NCBI RefSeq assembly: GCF_014154935.1
Contig: NZ_JACEHH010000018.1
Location: 62,001 to 126,000, forward strand
Reading direction: 5' to 3'
DNA: 64,000 nt
Source of the DNA: Stieleria mannarensis
GTDB taxonomy: Bacteria; Planctomycetota; Planctomycetia; Pirellulales; Pirellulaceae
A program made the translations under genes and the position numbers. This document shows, in pieces, positions 8,920 through 17,212 of this stretch. Position 1 is the first letter of the stretch. Each line of letters begins with the position of its first letter. A model generated the notes under the pieces. The model was not told the DNA's origin. It saw only the letters and a list, made by a program, of their open reading frames with translations, and did not search any database.

Positions 8920-9819
8920 GTGCTTGACGATTCGATTCACCTGCTGTTGCCGCTGGCCGCGAGCATCTTGTTTGCTTGCGGGCTGATTTTTTTGAAGCGT
9001 GCGACGCTGGAGGGGGCCAATCCATGGACGGTGTCGTTGGTGGCCAATCTGTGGGCCGCGACGCTGTTCTCGGGGTTCTGGTTGCTTGACAGCGATCCGG
9101 TCCAGCCGTGGTTGCTGTGGCAGCCCGCGCTGGTGGCGGTGTTTTACATCAGCGGTCAGATGGGAACGTTTTTCGCGATCACGCACGGTGATGTCTCGAT
9201 CGCCGCTCCGCTGTTCGGCGTGAAAGTCTTGCTGGTGGCGATCCTGGCAACGGTCATCGGTGGCCAAAGTTTGCCGGCGGCGATTTGGTTGGCGGCGACG
9301 TTGGCAACGGTCGGAATCGCATTGGTCCAGTGGACCGGGGCGGGTACGCATGGCCGGATCGGGTACACGATCCTGAGCGCGATGGCCGCCAGCACGTCAT
9401 TTTCGATTTTTGACGTGCTGGTCCAGCGGTTCTGCTCGTCCCCGACCGCGGCGTGGACGTCCGGCCGTTTTTTGCCGATCATGTTTTGGTTCGTCGCCGC
9501 CTACTCGACGGTTTTTTTGGTCGGATTCCAGCGGGATAAATTTGCGTTGCCTGCCGTCCGACGGTCGCTGTTGGTCGGCGGATTGCTGATCGCGTTGCAA
9601 GCGATTTGCATCGTGTTCACGCTGTCCGCCTTCGGCGATGCCCCGCGGGTGAACGTGGTGTATTCGATGCGGGGCATTTGGGGCGTGCTGTTGGCCTGGG
9701 CGACGGCGCTGATCTGGGGCGGCAGCGAGGCGGATTTGTCGGGAAAAACGATGATTCTACGCCTGGCGGGCGCTCTTTTGATCACAATTTCGGTCGTGAT
9801 CGCGATCCTGTTTGGTTAA
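8920..9819 (+). CDS. EamA/DMT-superfamily transporter
   Basis: 299 residues starting at GTG (8920). The whole protein is hydrophobic, with nine to ten predicted membrane helices and two EamA-like halves: the first ends around residue 140 and the second begins at GRIGYTILSAMAASTSFSIFD. The N-terminal helix with CGLIFLKRATLEGANPW and the ITHGDVSIAAPLFGVKVLL segment are typical of drug/metabolite transporters. Substrate cannot be inferred; amino acids or nucleotide sugars are common for the superfamily. It lies divergent from the His-rich lipoprotein with 167 bp between the starts, and about 100 bp upstream of the alcohol dehydrogenase gene. A perfect 12-bp palindrome (ATCACCGGTGAT) at 9829-9840 lies just after the stop. 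Confidence 0.85.
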   Translation: MLDDSIHLLLPLAASILFACGLIFLKRATLEGANPWTVSLVANLWAATLFSGFWLLDSDPVQPWLLWQPALVAVFYISGQMGTFFAITHGDVSIAAPLFGVKVLLVAILATVIGGQSLPAAIWLAATLATVGIALVQWTGAGTHGRIGYTILSAMAASTSFSIFDVLVQRFCSSPTAAWTSGRFLPIMFWFVAAYSTVFLVGFQRDKFALPAVRRSLLVGGLLIALQAICIVFTLSAFGDAPRVNVVYSMRGIWGVLLAWATALIWGGSEADLSGKTMILRLAGALLITISVVIAILFG

Positions 9820-9920
9820 GGCTCGCAAATCACCGGTGATACATCTCATTGCGTTTCATCGGTTATCTTTTACGCTTACGGTGCGAACCTCATTTACCCC
9901 CCTGCGAGAGAGCTGGACGC

Positions 9921-10964
9921 ATGAAAGCGATGCTGCTGACGGAATACAAACACCTGGAAGTCACCGAAGTCGACAACCCGACGGTGGGGCCGAAAGACTT
10001 GCTGGTCCAAGTGAAGGCGTGCGGCATTTGCGGCAGCGACATCCATGGGTACGACGGCAGCAGCGGACGACGGATCCCGCCGTTGGTGATGGGGCACGAA
10101 GCTTCGGGGATCGTTGCGGAAGTCGGCAGCGAAGTGAACGGGTTTGCCGTCGGTGATCACGTCACGTTCGATTCGACGGTCTCCTGTGGCGATTGTTTCC
10201 ATTGCCGCCGCGGCGAGATCAACCTGTGCGACAATCGAACCGTCCTGGGCGTTTCCTGTGGCGAGTACCGTCGGCATGGCGCGTTCGCCGAACTGGTCTC
10301 GGTGCCGCAACACATCTGTTACAAGCTGCCCGAGGAAATGCCGTTCGAACACGCCGCGTTGATCGAAGCGGTTTCGGTCGCGGTGCACGCGGCGAACCGG
10401 ACTCCGGTCCAGCTGGGCGACACGGCCGTCGTCGTCGGCAGCGGGATGATCGGTTTGCTGACCATCCAAGCGATCCGGTTGGCCGGTTGCGCCAAAGTCA
10501 TCGCGGTGGACCTGGACCAGGATCGGTTGGACGCGGCGCTGGAACTGGGCGCCGACGTCGCCTTGAAGGCGGATCAAGTCGACGTCGCCGAAGAGGTGCG
10601 GAAACTGACCGGCGGTCGTGGAGCCGATGTGGCGTTGGAAGTCGTCGGGGCGACCGCGACGATCGACACCGCGATCGCGAGCCTTCGCAAAGGCGGTTCG
10701 ATCACGTTGGTCGGCAACCTGGCACCCCGCGTCGAAGTGCCCCTGCAAGCAATCGTGACCCGAGAATTGAACGTTTTTGGCACATGCGCGTCCTGCGGTG
10801 AGTACCCTGCGTGTATCGAATTGATGCGCAGCGGCGCGATCAAAGTCGAACCGTTGATCACGGCAACCGCGACACTTGAGGAAGGCCCCGAGTGGTTCTC
10901 GCGTTTGTATGCCGGCGAGAAAGGGGCGATGAAGGTGGTCATCCAACCCGGCGTGTCGGCCTGA
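9921..10964 (+). CDS. Zinc-dependent medium-chain alcohol/polyol dehydrogenase
   Basis: 347 residues. Visible motifs are CGICGSD (catalytic zinc Cys, about residue 37), GHEASGIVAEVG (catalytic zinc His-Glu, about 61), a four-cysteine structural zinc lobe SCGDCFHCRRGEINLCDN (about 90-108) and the Rossmann GSGMIG loop (about 173) followed by AVDLDQDRL, whose Asp predicts NAD(H) preference. The pattern fits the sorbitol dehydrogenase/threonine dehydrogenase branch; the substrate is probably a sugar alcohol or related secondary alcohol. The start is the ATG of MKAMLL; the longer frame upstream has no family match. The neighbouring aldose 1-epimerase is consistent with sugar metabolism. Confidence 0.9.
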   Translation: MKAMLLTEYKHLEVTEVDNPTVGPKDLLVQVKACGICGSDIHGYDGSSGRRIPPLVMGHEASGIVAEVGSEVNGFAVGDHVTFDSTVSCGDCFHCRRGEINLCDNRTVLGVSCGEYRRHGAFAELVSVPQHICYKLPEEMPFEHAALIEAVSVAVHAANRTPVQLGDTAVVVGSGMIGLLTIQAIRLAGCAKVIAVDLDQDRLDAALELGADVALKADQVDVAEEVRKLTGGRGADVALEVVGATATIDTAIASLRKGGSITLVGNLAPRVEVPLQAIVTRELNVFGTCASCGEYPACIELMRSGAIKVEPLITATATLEEGPEWFSRLYAGEKGAMKVVIQPGVSA

Positions 10965-11117
10965 CCCCCACTCGGCGAGCATGATTGTCGCCGGTCGCTG
11001 CAACCAGAAGTGATCGCCCCCAGTCATCGTCTCCTCAATCCGTGGTCATCCCGAGGCCACGGTCAACTTATTCCTTTCCCTCCTTTTCATTCCCTCCCCT
11101 TATTTCATAGCCCCATC

Positions 11118-12248
11118 ATGAAACCCCTTTTCGCACTCTCCTGGCCGTGTGTTTGCGTTTGTCTCGCCCTGACGGTCGCCCCGTTCTGGTCTTCGTCAGC
11201 CGACGCGGTGGAAATCGAAACGGCGGACGACATCCAGATCTACACGCTCAAGAACGACAGCGGCATGACGGTTCGGGTCACCAATTATGGTGCGATCATC
11301 ATGTCGATCGTCGTCCCGGATCGCGACGGCAAGATGGCCGACGTCGCACTCGGCTACAACGACATCGCCAGCTACACCAACGCCGTCGACAAACCATACT
11401 TCGGTGCCGTCGTGGGGCGTTATGGGAATCGGATCGCCAAGGGCAAATTCACCATCGACGACCAGGAGTACACCCTGGCGATCAACAACCCGCCGAACAG
11501 CTTGCATGGCGGGATTATCGGATTTGACAAAGTCATCTGGGACGGCAAGGTCGACGACGAAGCCAACGCGGTGACGCTGTCCTACTTGGCCAAAGACGGC
11601 GAAGAAGGCTACCCGGGCAACCTGAATTGTTCGGTGACCTATCGGTTGACCGATGACAATGCGATCGAAGTCGATTACTTTGCCACCACCGACAAGGCGA
11701 CGCCGATTAACTTGACCCAGCACACCTACTTTAATCTCAAGGGCGAAGGCGAAGGAACGATTCTGGAACACGAGTTGATGATCAATGCCAGACGGTACAC
11801 GCCTGTTGATGAAACGTTGATCCCGACCGGCAAGACCCCGGCCGTCCAGGGAACGCCGTTTGATTTCACGACCGCAAAACCGATCGGCCGCGATATCGCC
11901 GCGGACAACGAACAACTGAAATTCGGCGGCGGTTATGACCACAACTGGGTGTTGGACAAGGGCGGTCAAACCGGCGAGATGACTTTGGCCGCCACGGTCT
12001 ATGAACCCACCAGCGGCCGCGTGCTAGAAATTTCGACCACCGAACCGGGGATCCAGTTCTACAGCGGGAACTTCCTGGACGGCCGGCTGACCGGCAAGTC
12101 GGGAAAGAAATACGTCCACCGCGGCGGGTTTTGTTTGGAAACCCAACACTATCCCGACAGCCCCAATCAGCCCACGTTTCCGTCGACTATCCTCGAACCA
12201 GACGACGAATACGAAACCAAGACGGTGTTCAAGTTTACGACTCGGTAG
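11118..12248 (+). CDS. galM: Secreted aldose 1-epimerase (mutarotase)
   Basis: 376 residues with an N-terminal signal peptide (MKPLFALSW through SSADAVE), so it acts outside the cytoplasm, unlike E. coli GalM. Family segments are complete: YFGAVVGRYGNRIAKG with the substrate-binding Arg, NSLHGG, the catalytic His in NLTQHTYFNL, the YDHNWVLD segment and the catalytic Glu in GGFCLETQHYPDSPNQP near the C terminus. It interconverts alpha and beta anomers of free hexoses, probably feeding sugars released by secreted hydrolases into uptake. Start chosen at the ATG that begins the signal peptide; the frame is open 108 bp further upstream. Confidence 0.93.
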   Translation: MKPLFALSWPCVCVCLALTVAPFWSSSADAVEIETADDIQIYTLKNDSGMTVRVTNYGAIIMSIVVPDRDGKMADVALGYNDIASYTNAVDKPYFGAVVGRYGNRIAKGKFTIDDQEYTLAINNPPNSLHGGIIGFDKVIWDGKVDDEANAVTLSYLAKDGEEGYPGNLNCSVTYRLTDDNAIEVDYFATTDKATPINLTQHTYFNLKGEGEGTILEHELMINARRYTPVDETLIPTGKTPAVQGTPFDFTTAKPIGRDIAADNEQLKFGGGYDHNWVLDKGGQTGEMTLAATVYEPTSGRVLEISTTEPGIQFYSGNFLDGRLTGKSGKKYVHRGGFCLETQHYPDSPNQPTFPSTILEPDDEYETKTVFKFTTR

Positions 12249-12643
12249 CGGACACGTCATCGCGAAACGTCATGAAGCGACTCGTTCCCAGGCTCGGTTC
12301 GCCAAAGGCGATCAACTACCGAGCCGGGCGTAACCCCAGGTCCAGGATCCACCGAAAACCCCATCGGCATCAAGTTAAGGAGATGGAGCCATCAACCAAG
12401 TATTCCACCCTCCCCGCCGAGGTCGTGCGGTTTTTGGGATTTACCCTCCCTGGCAGGGAGGGTCGAGCGCAGCGAGGGGAGGGGCGAATCGCGGTGTTTG
12501 AGTGGATCCGAGCCACGATGGACCCTCCCCGCGTCGTCGCTCACTCCTCCGCGACCCTCCCAGAGGGTGGGTGAAGGCGCAAACGGCTGTTTAACCAGAG
12601 GTTAAAAACCGCACGAGCTCTGCCGGGGAGGGTTTCCCGCTCG
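12249..12643. repeat. Intergenic spacer with nested inverted repeats
   Basis: No gene is supported here. Outer arms at 12407-12435 and 12604-12633 are near-perfect inverted copies (GTGCGGTTTTT shared core plus a CCCTCCCC end). Inside lies a palindrome at 12443-12463 (ten-base arms around one base) and further CCCTCCC/GGGAGGG hairpins near 12521-12575. The structure looks like a non-coding, possibly non-autonomous repeat element. Confidence 0.65.
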
Positions 12644-12955
12644 CTACGGCCCCAACCACGGCGTGACCTGATTCTTCATCTGGTTCCGCACCGGCAGCGA
12701 CAAGGGATTCTGGTAATCGGGCGGGCGAATGGATTTGTCGTCCGGGCCGATATCGGCCTGGGGGAACGGGTCATGCACGACCGCGTTGGCCTGCTGGTAA
12801 TTCATCGGCCCCGGCGGCGCGATCCAGCCCCGCTGGACCAGGCTTTGGCACCCGGTGATCCCTGTTATCGCCATCGCGACCAAGGCGGTCCGCGCGAAAG
12901 AACGGCGTCGCTGGGATTGCACGTCCATGGTTCGATCTCGCTGTTTCGATTTCAT
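12644..12955 (-). CDS. Small planctomycete lipoprotein of unknown function
   Basis: 103 residues. A basic N terminus (RRRSFAR) and a short hydrophobic segment lead into ITGCQS, a plausible lipobox. The mature part contains PPGPMNYQQANAVVHDPFPQADIGPD, a pattern I associate with small secreted planctomycete proteins of the form 'QQ..A..HDP.P..D.GP', ending in a short polar tail. No enzymatic motif. An internal ATG at 12928 is an alternative start and would still keep the signal. Function unknown; it stands alone between a repeat-rich spacer and a dispersed hairpin element. Confidence 0.7.
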   Translation of the reverse strand: MKSKQRDRTMDVQSQRRRSFARTALVAMAITGITGCQSLVQRGWIAPPGPMNYQQANAVVHDPFPQADIGPDDKSIRPPDYQNPLSLPVRNQMKNQVTPWLGP

Positions 12956-12980
12956 CCTGGCCCGACCGGAAGCTGAAATG

Positions 12981-13047
12981 TTGACGTCGCTACGCTCGCC
13001 AGAGCGTGGAATACATGGGGGGCCGCCTTCTGGCGAAGGTAGCTAGG
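12981..13047. repeat. Dispersed hairpin element, family 1, copy A
   Basis: A GTCGCTACGCTCGCCAGAGCG arm is followed about 20 bp later by its imperfect reverse complement (CCTTCTGGCGAAGGTAGCTA). Full copies recur at 22111-22180, 26122-26179 and 59143-59206, all intergenic. Confidence 0.8.
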
Positions 13048-13150
13048 TTTGAACGCACACGCACAATGTTTGCGATGCCCGATGACGTTGTCCCGCCGCT
13101 TAACAATCGCGCCAGCCTACACGTTTCTGCCGCCGCGGCGGTAGAGGAAT

Positions 13151-14758
13151 TCATTTGGCGCGGCGACGATAATGCTGGCTAATCGCCAGGATCGACACCA
13201 AGTACATCGTCCCGAACAGCAGCGGGGCAATCTGCGGCCACCAAGCCATCAACGGGGCGACCAGGAAAAACGCGATGCCCGCAAGCGCCGAACCGCCCCA
13301 AATGTGACCGGCCATGGCGACAAAGGCGAACCCGCTGAGTGCCGATGCGAGCGGAAACAGTGCGGTTTGATTGATGCCGCCGATGACCAACAGGATATTG
13401 ACGACCGCCAACGCACTCAGGTAGCCCAACCAGATCGACCAGACCGGGCGTTCGGCGATGCTCCGCGGGGACAACGATCCGTCGCGGGCGTGATAAATGG
13501 TTCCGATGATCAGCGCGAACATCGTCAGCCGCGGGATCCAATACGCGATCGAAGGCGGAAACTGCATCTGCAGCAAGACAAAGATCAACATGTGGGTGAC
13601 GAAAATGATCACGCCCAGCAACAGCAGCGTCCCGTGCCAGCGCAAGAAATGGTCTTGGTGCTGGTCGCGACCGATTTCGCGGGCCACGCGTTCGATCAAT
13701 CCGCTGCCGGCCGCCTTGATCGTGTCGCCGGCGAGGTAACGGTCGAGATCGTCGGCCAGTTCGTCGGCGGTTTGATAACGACATTCCGGTTCATAGCGGA
13801 TCGCCTTCAGACAGACATTTTCCAGGTCCCGAGAGAGTTGTGGACGATAGCTTCGCGGCAAACTCGGCTCGTCTTGCAACACGCTGCGGATCACTTCGGC
13901 CGGGTTGGAGCCTTCGTGTGGCGGCACGCCGGTGATCAGCGCGTACAGGACGGCGCCGAGTGAATAGACGTCCGACGCCACCCCCGATCCCGCGCGACCG
14001 GCCGCCTGTTCGGGGCTCATGTAGTTGGGCGTGCCCAGCACTTGCCCGGTCCGCGTCAGCATCGTCCCCTTTTGACTCCACTTGGCCAATCCGAAATCGG
14101 CCACCAACGGACGCCCGTCCTGGTTGATCAAGATGTTGTCCGGTTTCAGGTCGCGATGGACGATGCCGGCGCGATGGGCATAAGCGACCGCCCGTGCGAT
14201 GTCGCGCACCATTTCCGCCGCTCGGGTGTCGCCCAGCGATTGATCGTCGACCGATTGTTGCAGCGTCGGCCCGTCGACCAGTGTCATCGAAAAGTATTCG
14301 TGGCCGTTCCAGGTCCCGATTTCATGAATGGAGATGATTCCGGGGTGATCCAGCTGGGCCGCCGACTCGGCTTCCATGCGAAACCGCTTGCGTTCTTCTT
14401 CGCTGGCCAGGACACCGCTGCTGATCAATTTGACGGCGACGCAGCGGTCGAGCCCCGTTTGTCGGGCGCGGTAGACGACCCCCATCCCGCCCCGCGCGAT
14501 CTCGGATTCGATTCGATATGACCCGATCTCCTGGCCGCACAGCGAGACGATTTGTGGCGCCGGGGCCTCTCCCATCCAGTGGTGGTTCCGAAAGAAACTG
14601 CACAACTCGTCGGCGTGTTCTGGATAGCGCGCCAGATAGTCCGCCGGATCGGGCGACTCGCCGGTTTCGAGACGTTGCAGGTAGTCCGCAAGGATCTCGT
14701 CCAGGACGTCGTCGTCTTCGACGGGGGTTTCGTTCGCATCGGATTTGTCGGTGGCCAT
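13151..14758 (-). CDS. Membrane-anchored Hanks-type serine/threonine protein kinase
   Basis: 535 residues. The N-terminal ~75 residues are acidic and helical, a common planctomycete kinase leader. The catalytic domain is intact: glycine loop RGGMGVVY (89-96), ATP-binding Lys110 in VAVK, HRDLKPDN (201-208), DFG (221-223), GTPNYMSPEQ activation/P+1 region (242-251). From about residue 375 there are four to five hydrophobic helices that anchor the protein, with no sizeable extracytoplasmic sensor domain. It should autophosphorylate and phosphorylate cytoplasmic targets; the signal is unknown. Its start is ATG at 14758 without an obvious Shine-Dalgarno. No partner phosphatase is adjacent. Confidence 0.93.
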   Translation of the reverse strand: MATDKSDANETPVEDDDVLDEILADYLQRLETGESPDPADYLARYPEHADELCSFFRNHHWMGEAPAPQIVSLCGQEIGSYRIESEIARGGMGVVYRARQTGLDRCVAVKLISSGVLASEEERKRFRMEAESAAQLDHPGIISIHEIGTWNGHEYFSMTLVDGPTLQQSVDDQSLGDTRAAEMVRDIARAVAYAHRAGIVHRDLKPDNILINQDGRPLVADFGLAKWSQKGTMLTRTGQVLGTPNYMSPEQAAGRAGSGVASDVYSLGAVLYALITGVPPHEGSNPAEVIRSVLQDEPSLPRSYRPQLSRDLENVCLKAIRYEPECRYQTADELADDLDRYLAGDTIKAAGSGLIERVAREIGRDQHQDHFLRWHGTLLLLGVIIFVTHMLIFVLLQMQFPPSIAYWIPRLTMFALIIGTIYHARDGSLSPRSIAERPVWSIWLGYLSALAVVNILLVIGGINQTALFPLASALSGFAFVAMAGHIWGGSALAGIAFFLVAPLMAWWPQIAPLLFGTMYLVSILAISQHYRRRAK

Positions 14759-14850
14759 TGGTCAACTATAACCGATCACCGTGACGTCGCGATGCCGAGA
14801 TCTGGTCCAAGCGTAGCGGAACTCGCCAAGAGTTTCGCTTACCGTCGGCA

Positions 14851-14881
14851 AAGCCGCGGAGGCCGAAAGCCTCCGCGGCTT
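14851..14881. terminator. Perfect 12-bp stem-loop, possible terminator or repeat end
   Basis: Arms 14851-14862 and 14870-14881 pair perfectly around CCGAAAG. It sits at the left end of the 38-bp tandem array, between the haem/cupredoxin gene (stop at 15065, minus) and the kinase start (14758), and could terminate the former. No T-run follows. Confidence 0.45.
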
Positions 14882-15045
14882 CCGCTACGAATAGCGGGGG
14901 GCGAAAGCCTTCGCGGCTTCCGCTACGAATAGCGGGGGGCGAAAGCCTCCGCGGCTTCCGCTACGAATAGCGGGGGGCGAAAGCCTCGGCGGCTTCCGCT
15001 ACGAATAGCGGGGGGCGAAAGCCTCGGCGGCTTCCGCTACCGATA
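14864..15045. repeat. Tandem array of five 38-bp units
   Basis: Units begin at 14864, 14902, 14940, 14978 and 15016, each with the core CGAAAGCCTCCGCGGCTTCC followed by GCTACGAATAGCGGGGGG; differences are one or two bases. Each unit contains the small stem AAGCC/GGCTT. There are no unique spacers, so it is not a CRISPR array. It fills most of the 306-bp gap between two minus-strand genes. Confidence 0.9.
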
Positions 15046-15064
15046 GTTGTCATACAACGGCCTG

Positions 15065-16966
15065 CTACTTCGCCGCGGCCTGGGCGACGGATTTCAGGTA
15101 CGCCATCAGGTCCAGCACTTCTTCTTTGGTGTACTGGTCCATCAACGCTTTGGGCATCATCGATGTCGCACTGCGTTTGATGACTTCGATGTCGTCTTGC
15201 AGGATAATCACCGGCTCCTTTGCTTCGGGGTTGGTCAGCAACGCGACGGTATCGTCGTTCTCGTCGACCACGATACCCGACATCGTTTTGCCATCCGTGG
15301 TCAGGATGACCTGCATCGCATACTTGCTGTCGATCTTGTGCGACGGGACCAGGATCTCGCGGAGGATCGCCATGTGATCGGCCTTCCACTTCGTGTACGT
15401 GTCAGTCAATTCGGGGCCGACCGCGCCGCCGACGTTGTTGATCTTGTGGCATCCCACACACGACGCTTCGTTAAAGACCTTCTCTCCGACCGAGGGCGTG
15501 CGGTCGCGAAGATCGTTTTCAAAGTCGCCCGCAAAATCTTCCAGCGTCCACGCTTGGACGAAGGACCGGGTATTGCCGAGCGGGTCGGACGGTTGGACCG
15601 GATTCTGGTTCCACGCATCCAGGTCCTCGACGACCACCATCACCCCGTACATCCGGTACCAGTGCTGGGGAAACGTGCACACATACGGGTACTCGCCCGG
15701 CGTCGAAGGGGCCGTCAACGTGATGCGTGCCGACTTGTCTGGCGCAACCATCTCGCTTGCCGCGATCACGTTGGGCGAATCGGGGACATAAGGCAGTCCG
15801 CCGGTACCCTCGGGTCCGGCGGCCAGCCCGGCCATGGCGACTCCCTTGAGTGCGCCGGGTTGAGTGATCACCAGGTTGTGCGGCATCAGGTCGTGATTCT
15901 CCAGCAGAATCTGAACCGGCCGGCCGGCTTCGACGGCGAAGTACGGGACGTCGTAACGCATCTCCTCTTCCACCGTCCCGATCTTGACCACTCGCACGGT
16001 GACTTCGCGAAGCCGCGCCCGCAACGACCGGGCCTCCTTTGCCGGGATCTTGGTCATCAGCCGATCGACCAACTGCATCGCATCGATGAACGCATCGGTG
16101 GTCCGCTGGGCCGCCGGCGTCGCTTCGGCAAATGCGACCAAGGACTTCGCCGCGTCGAGCGAACTTTCACGCTGGAAGACTCCCGCGGGCAAACGCATCA
16201 GCCCGCGGCTGGCGGCGATTCGCAATTGCGGATCATCGACCAGCGTGATCAGTCGCTGGTAGGTGTCCGATTGATCCGCCGGAATCCGTGACAAGGCATC
16301 GATCGCGGCGAGTTTGATTTCCGGTGAGGCCGGAGTTTCGAATGCGTCAACCGCAACGTCACGCTGAGTGACCTTGCGTTTTTTTCCGGGCAGTCGCCGG
16401 ATCGCGTCGAGCAACGCGACCGTGGCCTCGGGATCCGAATCGGCGATCGACCGAGCCGCAGCGGCATCGTCGGCGGCGATCAACCCCGCCATCGCGATCG
16501 AACGCAGCGTGCCGTCATCTTCATCGCTGGCGATCTCGGAGAGTTGAGGCTTGAGCGCGGTCAGTTCGGCCGCGGGGCGCTTCAGCATCAATCCGGTCAA
16601 CAGATCGACTAACCGTTTGGCGTCCGGATTGTCCATCTTTGAATCGGAGATGGTCGCCAGCATTTCTGCCGCAACCGAACTGTCTTTCAATTCGGCGAGT
16701 GTCGCAAAGGCTTCTTCACGAATCCCCGCCGCCATTGCCGGGCGTCCCACGATGGCTTCGTAAACCGGAATGTACTTCGCATCGTCGGTGGACCGGGGGA
16801 CGAGCAACAGACGTTCGTCATCCAATCGTCCCAATTGATAGGCGACGATCCGCGGTGATTTATCCAGAAAGATTTTCGGCGGTGTGGGCCCCTGTGCGGG
16901 ACAAGGTGCGACAAAGGCGGTCTCGACCAAGACGACGATGCACAACAGGCGTATCAGCAAACGCAT
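15065..16966 (-). CDS. Secreted HEAT-repeat / cupredoxin / c-type haem protein
   Basis: 633 residues with a signal peptide (cleavage near PCPAQ, residue 25). Residues ~60-320 are alpha-helical HEAT-like repeats. Residues ~325-447 form a blue-copper (plastocyanin/azurin-like) domain: His363 in MPHNLV, Cys430, His435 and Met439 in the CTFPQHWYRMYG loop give a complete type-1 copper ligand set. Residues ~490-630 are a PVC-type haem-binding domain with CVGCH at 503-507 and MMPK downstream, followed by LDLMAYLKS. The protein can carry both copper and haem. It lies 246 bp downstream of the SGNH-propeller-HEAT gene on the same strand and probably works with it, supplying the haem domain that the latter lacks. 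Confidence 0.88.
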   Translation of the reverse strand: MRLLIRLLCIVVLVETAFVAPCPAQGPTPPKIFLDKSPRIVAYQLGRLDDERLLLVPRSTDDAKYIPVYEAIVGRPAMAAGIREEAFATLAELKDSSVAAEMLATISDSKMDNPDAKRLVDLLTGLMLKRPAAELTALKPQLSEIASDEDDGTLRSIAMAGLIAADDAAAARSIADSDPEATVALLDAIRRLPGKKRKVTQRDVAVDAFETPASPEIKLAAIDALSRIPADQSDTYQRLITLVDDPQLRIAASRGLMRLPAGVFQRESSLDAAKSLVAFAEATPAAQRTTDAFIDAMQLVDRLMTKIPAKEARSLRARLREVTVRVVKIGTVEEEMRYDVPYFAVEAGRPVQILLENHDLMPHNLVITQPGALKGVAMAGLAAGPEGTGGLPYVPDSPNVIAASEMVAPDKSARITLTAPSTPGEYPYVCTFPQHWYRMYGVMVVVEDLDAWNQNPVQPSDPLGNTRSFVQAWTLEDFAGDFENDLRDRTPSVGEKVFNEASCVGCHKINNVGGAVGPELTDTYTKWKADHMAILREILVPSHKIDSKYAMQVILTTDGKTMSGIVVDENDDTVALLTNPEAKEPVIILQDDIEVIKRSATSMMPKALMDQYTKEEVLDLMAYLKSVAQAAAK

Positions 16967-17025
16967 GGATTCAATGGCGGGGTGGAGGTGATGGGAGGTG
17001 GTGTTGTTTTCTTTATCCTGGCTCC

Positions 17026-17053
17026 CTTCTCCCCCGGCGTTGCGGGGGAGAAG
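17026..17053. repeat. Stem-loop in the spacer between the two redox genes
   Basis: Perfect 10-bp arms CTTCTCCCCC and GGGGGAGAAG around GCGTTGC-type loop; a second GC-rich hairpin follows near 17140-17165. They lie in the 246-bp spacer between the SGNH-propeller gene and the cupredoxin gene and could modulate read-through. Confidence 0.5.
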
Positions 17054-17212
17054 GACTGGGGATGAGGGGGACTCAGTTTGCGGAATTGCGGAAAACTATC
17101 GCTCCGGCGCGCGCTTCGGTTTTCTCCTCGCCCCCGGCCCCTCTCCCCGAAGCGGGGCGAGGGTTGCCCGAGTAGAAAAACTGACGTCCGTTGTCGGACG
17201 GAGGCCCAATTC

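Noticed and set aside
14864-15045. CRISPR array
   Set aside because: The 38-bp units are contiguous with no unique spacers and there are no cas genes.
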